From Ptychodera flava (Eukaryota > Hemichordata > Enteropneusta > Ptychoderidae), in NCBI RefSeq assembly GCF_041260155.1, contig NC_091928.1, positions 41,233,388 through 41,297,387 of the forward strand: a stretch of DNA of 64,000 nt, given 5' to 3'. The position numbers were made by a program, and so were the translations under genes. Under the pieces are notes generated by a model, which searched no databases, was not told where the DNA came from, and was given only the letters and a program-made list of their open reading frames with translations. Positions 48,701 to 58,011 of this stretch are shown here, piece by piece (the stretch's first letter is position 1; the number at the start of each line of letters is the position of its first letter).

Positions 48701-51700
48701 GATTTTGAAAAGAGAATGGTCGAAAATTTCATTGAGACAAGTTTGAGCAAAAATTAAAGTCTTTTAGTTTCAGCTTCTACCCTTCACTTGGAAATTTAGA
48801 TATCTAAAACAAAACTAATATTTTACATGTAAAGTGTGTAACATTAATTTCCAAATTCAGGCAAACATTGCCAAGGCCAAACAAGACTCAGCAAAGAGTG
48901 CCAAGGAAAAAGAGAGAGAGAAAGAACGTGCCCTGCAGGAGAGAGTGCCGGAATTGGAAGTCAGCCAATCCATGTCTGTACGACAACTACAAGAAATGGC
49001 GGAGGAATACCACAACCATCTGAGAGATCTACTGTCACAGATCTTTGATATGCAACAAGAGAAGAAGATTCAGGACTATGATGTAAGTGTGTTATGGGGC
49101 TGCCACCCCTATTTGCAGTAGATAATAGTATGGTCTTTTGATGTAAAGAATAGGATGACTCCCGGGGCAGTGTATTTGGGTTCAGTCAGGTTCATGTGGT
49201 GCAGTTGTCATTGATAAGTTGTACTTTTGGAGCGGAAGTATTTTCCAAATAATTTCACTTCAGAAAGGCCTTGTCCACAAATTGTATTGATCAGCCTTCT
49301 TTTCAGCATATTTATTTGTTTGTGGTGAACATCCAAGAGAGCTAGTTATCTTAAAATCCAAAATTATCCTTATATTTTTAATATTGCTGCATTCTGTATC
49401 TGCTGTGTGCATGTGTATTGTTCAGTCAATACAATTCAAATCATGAGCTGAGACTAAAGAAAGAACTCAAAAATTCAATACCTCCAACAACTGATGCTCG
49501 AAGAATTCTGAATAGACCATCAAAAATCTTCACTTGAGAATTTACTGTTACAATAGTCGCAGGTTAGTTTGAAGGCAAACTATCAAGGAAACAAAAATTG
49601 AAGGATGGATGAACCTGCTAAACCTTACATCCACTCAACCTGTGGAACACTGAAGTCTCCTATAGGCCAAAACCTGCTTGTCCTTAGGGGGCCTTTCAAA
49701 ATGAATGCATGGTAACATACCCCTTGGGATAATGATGAATTAAACAAAGCATCATGAAGCTATGTTTTCTCAGATGGTGTAAATTTCTAAAATTGCACAT
49801 TTTTTCTGTTCTTTCAGATCAATGAGTATACCCAGCGACTTGACCAACTCAATGCCAAGTCAAGGTAACAAAGATAAAAATCATACTGAATTTATTGCAG
49901 GTCTGAATTTTATCTGATCTTCAGTGTGCAATGGATATGCTAGACAACAATTGACCTGATTGAATGTTATGCAATTTACTTTTACAGTTCTGTCGTGTTA
50001 AATCTAGGGAAATGAATGATGGTCACCCTGAACTTGCTGTACCTTAATGACAAACATTGCTACAAACGTTTTCAACTTGAAGAACTAGTGCCAAAGAATT
50101 GTCACAGGATTAAACTGTTCAGTGAATAAGCTGCTCAATTTGTAGAAACATTAATTGAAAAATATCCTCTTTTGATACATAAAATTTGCCTCATTATACT
50201 GGAAAGCATCAATATGTCGTTTCATAAACATTAGCAAATAGATGTGTACCAGTTATCTCATCTATTTAATATAACTAATTAATATTATAAGTATATTAAT
50301 GAGCATTGAGATATTGTAATCAGTATTAATTGTCAATGATGCATATTTATGTACCTCAGATCAGGCTATATCATGTCACTGATAATATCAAATGTATCTC
50401 TCCCTCTCTCCCTTTGAACTTGAATACACAAAGTGTTCCAAAGAAGATTGGCCTTGGAGTTGAAACCCACAAGTAAGTGAAATTTTTTGCCGCCTTTTAT
50501 TTGTTTCCAAATTTAAATATTTTGAGTCATCATCAGTTGCTTTTGTAAAACACATATCTGGGGAAAGACATCATGCTGTCACTTCAGGCTTGATAAATTG
50601 TGGCTTTACTTAATTTGGTATTTTTACCAGAAGTGCAATTGTTAATCGTACCATCAGTTTCTGAATCTCATCAGAAAAATCCAGTGTTTCTGTTGAATGT
50701 GCTTATAAGACAGACCCCGACAGCCATTTGTGTTATTGGTGATATTTTTTGTGATATTCAATTGTGCTTGGAAAGTTAAATTTTTCTCCAAAAATTGCTG
50801 TCTTGCATTTAATTTGGTGAATGACAATTCTCTTACACTGTTCTTTCTTCACAGAGTGAGTAAATTTATGGAACAGATGGAAACTAAAGATGGACAAAAA
50901 ATGGTAAGAGGGATTTTATCACAAGCAAGTTATTAATGTGAAATTTTAAAAGTGTCATCACAGACACACATCAAACTCTGTCCAGCTGGAAAATTTACAT
51001 TGAAAGTTTAAACCATGTGAAAATACGTGGTGATCATAATTTCAATACTGAATGTGTACATGTGTTGTAATTATGGTCTAAAGTATAGACATCAAATACA
51101 TGGGGTAATGAAGTGATAAGGATTATAGTTTATAATCTGTATGTTACAATTTACAACAGCATCAAAATTGCACTGATAAGGATTATAGGTTTAACTTTAA
51201 TACTAATTACAGTGTCATGTATTAACATAAGCCTATACTGGCAAAAAGCTATACACTTTTACCTGTTGAATGACATTCTCAATTGCTCGAATAGTGGTAT
51301 AGTGTCATATTATGTTTCTTAACATGGCTTTCATTTTACTGTTATGTATGGCAGAATACCATTCTTGTGATTCCTGATATGCATAGTTTCTTAAAACTGT
51401 TGTTGGAAGTTTTAGACAAATATTTATTTGCGCATCATGTTAACAGGAAAAAGGTGATAAAATGCTCCCGGCATGTAACATCACAAAGCAGTCGCAGGAT
51501 GGATGCTGTCCGTAATAGAAGTATTGAAAACATTACCCTAAGAATTTACCGCTACTGCGTTCTGTTCACTCCCACAGCTATACACGGGACTTTTTGTCAA
51601 GATTCTGATTTGCATAGATGTATTTGAATCTTTGACAAATAATCACACTTTCAACTTGAGAAAAACTTGATCTCTGTTTAACTTGGCAGGAGACCAAACG

Positions 51701-51821
51701 TTACTCCCGATTCAAGGAGCGTAACGAGGGCATAGCTGCTTTTGGTGGTGTCGCTGGAAGATTGAACATGTTCCAGCAGCAGGTGAACCAGCAGAATGCA
51801 GACTCCCACTCTCCTCGTAAG
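42794..51821 (+). CDS. Troponin T/caldesmon-like protein, plus-strand paralog (first 11 coding exons, 467 codons)
   Basis: Paralog of the minus-strand gene. Exons: 42794-42855, 44250-44726, 45262-45319, 46319-46435, 47105-47182, 47586-47705, 48861-49082, 49818-49864, 50434-50472, 50855-50903, 51690-51821; all splice in frame. Start [20 protein letters not shown] mirrors the paralog. Exon 2 holds a second basic block ([17 protein letters not shown], like the caldesmon N-terminus) and a long (EP)n acidic region (residues about 95-160). Residues 200-304 are a charged helix. Residues 305-394 contain the troponin T-like coiled-coil arm ([22 protein letters not shown]). Exon 11 ends [13 protein letters not shown]...SPRK in phase 0 with no stop. 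No good terminal exon of its own is seen before the LIM exons at 55.8 kb, which are phase-compatible, so I think the gene continues into them. Reading into intron 11 would add 28 codons and stop. Confidence 0.85.
45722..45814 (-). mobile_element. 93-bp TTAA-flanked MITE, family B (copy 2)
   Basis: TTAACCTGGTTTGCC...GGTGAAAGGGTTAA, same length and internal order as 35214-35306. In intron 3 of the plus troponin T-like gene. Confidence 0.7.
45881..45958. mobile_element. Very short TTAA-flanked palindromic element with a CRE
   Basis: About 77 bases, TTAACCCTTTGAACC...GGTGCAAAGGGTTAA, with the same CCC/GGG ends as families A and B but an unrelated core. The core holds a perfect TGACGTCA at 45918-45925. 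Confidence 0.6.
46626..46791. repeat. Tandem duplication, unit about 83 bases
   Basis: Two copies beginning 'tagtgctgat' and sharing 'gagagcacttaactcactga'. In intron 4 of the plus troponin T-like gene. Confidence 0.75.
47252..47468 (+). mobile_element. MITE, family A (copy 5, right end eroded)
   Basis: Begins TTAACCCTTTACGTGCTGC and is colinear with family A to 'gacaaaaattgcctttgac'; the terminal GGGTTAA is lost. Intron 5 of the plus troponin T-like gene. Confidence 0.7.
47870..47885 (-). promoter_or_regulatory. CTCF-like motif, minus orientation
   Basis: CAACAGAGGGCGCTAT on the minus strand in intron 6 of the plus troponin T-like gene. Motif evidence only. Confidence 0.25.
48350..48775 (+). 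repeat. Dispersed repeat F (copy 3)
   Basis: Shares ordered blocks (gaatgtgccacagggatagatat, aatcttaggtaattt, gcacggtgacc, gagcaaaaatt) with the 21.6-22.0 kb copy and with 1-135. Lies just before exon 7 of the plus troponin T-like gene. Confidence 0.6.
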
Positions 51822-52259
51822 GTAAGGAACAAGCACAGTACATGCTTCATAATGCCAGTAGACAACATCTCTCTAAATGACAACCCCCTTCAGAACGTGT
51901 GCACATAGAATCACCCAGTCATTCAGTCTTGGTGATTGGACTATTCCAATATTCATATGGGGGTCAAAAAATCAGTTTGCTGTTATCAAAGATGCTACAT
52001 ATAAGAATATCACAAGCTCTTCCTTTCCTTAGACCTTGAAGCAAATCTCTTTGCTCTCCACACTGCTACAACTGTAAATATCTGTATATTATATGCATTA
52101 CTATGAACTGCATAGAGACTTTTTTAAAAACTCTGGACCATATCATTTTTCTTCCGTAAACTTTTCATGAATCATATCATATAGATTTTCACCATTTTTT
52201 GCAATCTCTCCATGTCTTTGTTTCTTTCTTTTTTTTGGCTTTCCTCGCTGCAATTTCAG

Positions 52260-52339
52260 CAGTTTTGCTGAAACTGTCGCATTATATTCTGGCATACTCT
52301 TGCTGTCAGACGGGTCGATTTTATTGTACCTTGAAGCAG
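52260..52339 (+). other. Possible alternative exon with early stop
   Basis: A strong pyrimidine tract and a double acceptor (TTTCAG|CAG) precede it, and GCAG|GTGAGA follows it. Joined in phase 0 after the exon ending 51821 it adds Gln-Phe-Cys and a stop. It is 80 bases, so it cannot be a silent cassette. It could produce a LIM-less protein. No homology supports it. Confidence 0.3.
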
Positions 52340-53131
52340 GTGAGAAATGTGTGTGTGATATATGTAAGATGTTGACTACATCTTGTGCATGCAAATTTCT
52401 GGTAGCTTTGTCACTCATCAGTGTTATAAATTTACATATTGTTACCCTTGTACACCTGTTATGAATGTTGCCTGTTTAACATGTGTTTACTCTATAGCTG
52501 AGAAATCATGTCTGTTCTAAACTGTGTATTGCATGGGGATGTTTGTGGTCAATGTTGGATTTGCATGAAATGTTGTGTGGTTTATTTGGTTTATCTGATT
52601 GCTATGAAAAAACTTCCATTATTGTTCAAAGCAAGATACACTGTGGTTTGTGGACGTCAAAATTTGTTTCTAACAGTGATAGGTTTAGTTATAACCATAC
52701 TCACACCCATATCTTTTCTACAATTTCGTTGTATTAATCCTGATTCAAGAGCATATCTTTTGTTGCTAACAACCGAAAAGCCTTCAGTGTTTTTCAAGAA
52801 AAGTATAAATTATCAACATTTGCAATTCTGATTTTGGGTTGTTCGATAAAAGGCTAGTATATGATCTGTAATGTTGTCTCTTAATTAAGCCATAATTATC
52901 TTCTGAAATCAGCTAAAATTTTCCACTGTCCAGTTCATAAAGACAGAGATTTTGGTAAGAGCGCCGAGTAAGATTCCTCCAGTTTAACCCCCTTCACCAC
53001 AATGGTTTGTCCCAATCCTTTTGTTGTCTAATGAAATGGGATCTTTATACATGAAAATAGGGAGGGGCAAAAGAGGTCAGGTAGTGAATTGTGAACTGTG
53101 TACATTCCATTTTGTTTATTCATGCAAGCCA

Positions 53132-53323
53132 TTAAAGGTATACTGTCACCTGTTCCAATTTGCCACAGTTACCATGGAAAGAGAAAATCTAACCAATCAC
53201 AGATTTAAAGATGGTGGCCACTTTTTAAAAACAGCACCCTCACACGGACATTTTGAATACCAAGAAATGCCCCTTTGACCATATATGGGCATATTTAGAT
53301 TACAGCTGACTGTATATCTTTAA
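53132..53323 (+). mobile_element. TTAA-flanked MITE, family C (copy 2), carries a CArG box
   Basis: TTAAAGGTATACTGTCACCTG to CAGCTGACTGTATATCTTTAA, about 192 bases, with CCATATATGG at 53279-53288. Its right TTAA is shared with the left end of the 2-kb transposon that follows. Confidence 0.85.
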
Positions 53324-55395
53324 AGTGTGAGTCCCGCCACATTTTGAGGCTTTTTCGCTTGACTTGAGGCGTATACTCTAGTTCTGGTTGTCAATGAAAT
53401 TGGTATTAATAAAACAAACATTTTAAACACAAACTGAAGCTTATTTGAGCGGTTTTTACACGGTTGTATTATGTTATTTCGACGAAAACACGGGAAAAGT
53501 TGCACTTTTCGACTTCAATCATGGCGACATTTGGAAAAAATTGCCAAGCTCGCCCTGTTTTGGCGTAAGTAGCTGTGACGTCATTAATAGGACACGTGAT
53601 GGTGACTTCGTGCATTGACTATGGAGATAGTGATAATTTCATGAGTGAAAGCAGTGCAACTGAGAATGTCATCGTCACAGAAGATATGACAAAGCTGTTC
53701 AGAATTTACAGGCCTGCAAATTTTAACAGTCGGGACCTTAACCTAAATGAGAACAAGAGCGGAACTCTTGTTGACCGTCGCGTCTGCGTATGTGACAAGC
53801 CCACCGTGACCACAGTCAAACACACCAGTGCACTACCGTACACACAACCGCAAGCTACCAAAATATGAATAAAAGTCTGGAGTTGCCATCCCACCTTATT
53901 ATTACTTCTCAACACAAACTGCCTCGTTCAAAATCTGTATATAAAAATTTGAATTACACCATGACGCTTGTAGATAAATGTAGTAGAGATCAAGTTGAAA
54001 ATTGTCCACCGTTTATTATAACACACATCTTTCCTATCAACAGCTGGAAGAGCAACAGGCTTAGGGTCATGTTAGCATAAACACCAAAGTAGTATTCTCG
54101 CCGCAAAATCTTCAGTTTGGCGTTATAAAACCTCACATGAACATTGGCACTTTTAAAAATATGTGACCGTGAAGACATGTCTAGCCAAATTCTCGGGAAG
54201 AGATAAATTAAAATTGACATGATGTAAATATCGGGCACACTGGCACCCGAGGCCGGGCGGCTCAGCTGGCCATTTCTGTGACGGAGTGATCAGCTACGCT
54301 TCCGCAGGTTTTTTTCTTGATTAAGTGTCAGCGATATAAAGCACAGAGTTCATTGTTTCATGACTGCGAAATTCTCAAAGAAGCTAAAATATTTTAGGGG
54401 AGACTTAGTCGAGCAGAAGGGAACAGATGACGACAACGCGACTGCTTCGTCAACAGTATGAAACTTCTTTGCTACACGTTGTGTCACTGTTACTGGCAGC
54501 GCCGTGCTGTATTATACACAACCTATCGTTCAGTCTCGCAAAGAGTCAGTCAATCACTACGTAAACTTTTTAGGAATATAAAATTAGATATCTCCTAACG
54601 TTACTAATTATAGAGTTACACATACATGAGATGTAGTACTTGTATTTATTTATTTATTTACAATCACTTTCGTAAAGCAGCTGAATCGGCGTTCAGTCCT
54701 GGTGGATGTAAACACGGCCATACTTCTCCGCGGGCCCCCGCATCCCCTTGACATGTTTTGGGCAACCTGTCGCAGTCTTGCTGCTGTTCTCGCTCTTGTC
54801 CACAGTTGATGATGATACACGCGAACGCTTTCTGGTGACAATAGTCGTACTGGTACGGCATTGCGATCACATAATCGATGTAGTAGCTCCAGGAATTAAA
54901 GTCTATCTTACCGTACATCTGGCTTCCGAACCGTGTTTATTCGACGCGAAGTCACGGCACTCGAAAATGTGCACCGCAGAAAACGCTTGTCTGAATGCCT
55001 CTTTTCCGACCCTTTCTTGTAATTTTGGCAAATGCGGCTAATAGGGCATACTAAAATGCAATAAACTGACAATGGCTGCAGTTACTTCAGCCACCAAAAG
55101 CGTAACTTCTCACCATGTTGAAGCCACAGCGGTAAGCATTCGCTATGGCCGAGGTGAACACACTCACTCGTACGTTCTATTAGTTACGTCATTTCCGGTG
55201 GCAATGCCCGCGAATTCCGAAACGACCCGAATGGCAGCCAACTTCAAAGTCGCACAACATATTGCATTTTTATAATATTTAACCGCGTCGTTTCCTTGGG
55301 GTGATGCATTTATTTGATAAAGTAGGAATGGCAAAATCATATAGCATGGCTCATTTTAAGCACAATTAACTTTGAATTTATGCGGGACATACACT
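53324..55395. mobile_element. ~2.07 kb TTAA-flanked DNA transposon (likely non-autonomous)
   Basis: TTAA at 53320-53323 followed by AGTGTGAGTCCCGC is matched by GCGGGACATACACT followed by TTAA at 55396-55399. Inner sequence is also inverted-repeat-like: TGACGTCATTAATAGGAC at 53576 faces the complement of TGACGTAACTAATAGAAC near 55172-55190, so the termini are long and degenerate. It is visibly richer in CpG than its surroundings. Short open frames inside (53599-53871 plus; 54918-54664 minus) are unrecognised and no transposase is evident. The family is uncertain; TTAA target sites occur in piggyBac and Kolobok. It sits between the last troponin T-like exon and the LIM exons. Confidence 0.7.
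55072..55131 (+). other. Candidate transposon-derived alternative first exon of the LIM gene
   Basis: ATG followed by 20 open codons (MAAVTSATKSVTSHHVEATA) and a good donor GTAAGC, in phase 0, exactly fitting the LIM exon at 55794. It would give a 141-aa LIM protein. It lies inside the right part of the 2-kb transposon, so it is either an exapted promoter/exon or a coincidence. Confidence 0.4.
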
Positions 55396-55793
55396 TTAAG
55401 CTATCCTGATATATCACAGCAAAGGTAAAAATCTTGGGATTTTACTGTATGTGTTACTTTACAAAACACCAAGGGCTGAATGTTAGATAAACGGTAAAAT
55501 TATGGTGACATGTAGAATAGGCTGGGAAAGAAGTGAATTGTTGCAAATGGAAAACTTTCTAAGAAAAGGGGTCATGACAATGAGAGCCTATTGCCAGTGT
55601 GTTTTGACACATGACCTGTGTCTGGTAGAGTTGCATCTTGTGGCTGACCTAAGGTTATAATGTGGTGCATATGCAGTGATCTAGTATGAAAGATAATTTA
55701 GGCCAAATGAATAAATACCATTATAATATCAGAAGAAAGTTAAACAAAAATATCAATTTTTTTAAGCATGTTTTTTATATTGTTTTGTTGCAG

Positions 55794-58011
55794 ACTGTAA
55801 GTGGAACTGGAAAGGCATGGACGCCAGCTCCTGCTGAGAAGTGCAGCGCTTGCCATAAGACTGTGTATGCCATGGAAAAACTGGAAGCCGATGGCAAACT
55901 CTTCCACAAGGCTTGCTTCCGATGTGATGTCTGCAAGACAACTGTCAAGTGAGTGATGATAGCAATGAAGTCATTTATAAGGAAGTGCATGGTCTCGGAC
56001 CAATAAGTTTCACTGCAGGTTTTGCTCAATGTGATATTTTTAAAAGTTATTTGTAAGAAGCTCCATGTTTTTTCGTTCAACATTAAAAATTTATGGAATT
56101 GTCAGCTAAAATATATGCAGAAATATTACATTTTCACCTAAAAAGCAATATATGTAGAAATTGGTGACACTGGGGAAATGTTGATCCTAAAAATATCCAT
56201 GAATGGGTTTACAACAAACTGGTTGAGCCATGCAGCTTCAAGGGACTTATCCAGTTTGAGATCATTGTATTCAATGGTTCTACTCTGGAATAAAAAGAAC
56301 ACATGGTGTTCTTCAGACCCAGTAAACACAAATGATCACATGAATACGGTACAAACCAACCAACATGTGCAAATGTGTATGGAAATACACATATTTGCAT
56401 GCACATTTGCAGATGTGGGTTTGTTGTATCATGGTCCATTTGAATTCTGGGTTTAACCTATTGAAGTGTGGCTGCAATTGTGAACTGCATATGTACACTA
56501 CAACATGTAAAAACAGTTAAACTCAAAATGTTGATGAACAATGCCTACAATTTATGACTATACCTGTCATCACAATGGTGACCTACAGACTTTGTTTAAA
56601 CATTAGAGCACACAGATTTTTTCAGAAACATAAGTTCTCATATTTTAGCTAACTATGCGTTGGATTTCAAAATGTTGATGAAGAACAACTAAAATTTATG
56701 ACTGTACCTGCCATCACAATTCTGACCTGCAGACTCTATATATATCAGAGAATATGGTGTTTAAAACATGAAGTACTCATATTTTGTATCTGCTTCTGTG
56801 CTTACCAGCTTGACCAACTATGCTGTGTTGAATGAGAAATACTACTGCAAGGCCCACATCAAGAAGATCCAGCGGGAGAAAGGACAGCAAGTTGAACACA
56901 ACCGTGGAGAGAACAGAGAAAGACATCGCGGTGCCTTGTATCACAACACCAATCATAACTCACAGGAAAATCACAATGGAAACCATTCCTACGGTAAAAA
57001 ATTCACTAGCTTGAAGGCCCTTGAAGTGCAGTGCTCTGAAATATCTTGACTTCAAAATATCTTCAAACTTTGCAGACATAATTTTATCCGTCCTCATGAG
57101 ATGTTTCTATGGCAACAGTCACTCCTACACATGACCTATTACATTGACAACAGAGAATATGATTTCAAATCGGAGGAGATTCTGATTCATGTGTATGAGC
57201 GGATTACCTCATATTGTGTTTGTGAAGATTCCAAAAGGCTTATGTACCATGTCGTATTGTATCGCAAGGAGGTTGCCATATTTGAGTGTAGCATTTATTA
57301 CCTATCATGTTCAAACCTACACATGCAGTCCTATTCTATTTAAGGGTATACTTTTACCTGTTCCAAATTTTGCCACAGTTACCATGGAAAGAGAAATCTA
57401 ACCAATCACAGATTTTAGGCGGGTGGCCGCTTTTCAAAAACAGCGCCCTCACATGGGCATTTTGAATACCAAGGAACGCCCCTTTGACCATATATGGGCA
57501 TATTTAGATTACAGGTGACTGTATACCTTTAAGCTTGTGGTACACATCCTTCGGTAACTATCTCTACATGGATTATATAAGTTTGCATGAAAATACTGGT
57601 ATTCGTAATGTTAAAGATTGATCTCATGGGCTTGCTATATTTGATAATTTTTCCATTTATTTCAGAAAACAATTACATTTTCTAAAGTATTTAGAAACAC
57701 AAGGTATTGACGTTTGACACATCCCATTGTGTACGTACAATATGCAATGATATTGTTGACAAACAAATTCTAGTCTTGATCAAAATTCAGCTACCAACCG
57801 TGATTGAGGACATTTAGATTCATATAGGCTGTGTTGACAAGCTGAAAACTAGGCATTTCTACATGACTTTCGAAGTAGAATTAGAAACTGTATTTTACAG
57901 AAAAAAATATTGGTTGTACTCCTAACATGTGCTTCCATTCATGTACATGTAGATGCTAATTACACATTCAATTTTGTCTTCACAGGTGATGTTGAAGAAG
58001 AGGAAGATTAA
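55794..58011 (+). CDS. Single LIM-domain module, probable C-terminus of the plus troponin T-like gene
   Basis: Exons 55794-55948, 56809-56993 and 57986-58011 (stop TAA 58009-58011) encode 121 residues. They contain one LIM zinc-finger domain that fits C-x2-C-x17-H-x2-C-x2-C-x2-C-x17-C-x2-H exactly: CSAC, HKACFRCDVC, CKAH, with Asn created at the exon junction. It most resembles the single LIM of LIMD2/EPLIN or LASP (CxxCxKTVYxxE), modules that bind actin-associated proteins. The tail is basic, then Asn/His-rich, and ends DVEEEED. The first exon opens in phase 0, so it joins either the troponin T-like exon ending 51821 (588-aa chimera, my preferred model; LIM at residues 484-535) or the transposon-borne exon at 55072 (141-aa protein). 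The choice cannot be settled from DNA alone. Confidence 0.87.
56523..56825 (+). repeat. Tandem duplication including a relic LIM exon start
   Basis: Blocks 'caaaatgttgatga' recur at 56524 and 56668, followed in both by 'atttatgact.tacctg.catcacaat'. The first unit ends 'attttagctaactatgcgttgga', a worn copy of the true acceptor and exon start at 56800-56830 (ag, then aactatgctgtgttga). So the 3' part of the intron and the start of the second LIM exon were duplicated and the upstream copy decayed. Confidence 0.6.
57340..57532 (+). mobile_element. TTAA-flanked MITE, family C (copy 3), carries a CArG box
   Basis: TTAAGGGTATACTTTTACCTG to CAGGTGACTGTATACCTTTAA, about 193 bases, with CCATATATGG at 57488-57497. 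In the last intron of the LIM module. Confidence 0.85.
57755..57905 (+). repeat. Family E fragment
   Basis: Shares 'gctgtgttgacaagctg' and 'gaagtagaattagaaactgt' segments, in order, with the family E copies at 14.1 and 20.0 kb. Ends worn away. Confidence 0.4.

Noticed and set aside
52143-52831. Frames of 64-107 codons on both strands
   Set aside because: No homology, poor codon use, and those on the plus strand begin outside splice-supported exons.
53521-53566. ATGGCGACATTTGG first-exon candidate ending in GTAAGT
   Set aside because: Ends in phase 2, which does not fit the first LIM exon, and lies in the long terminal region of the 2-kb transposon.
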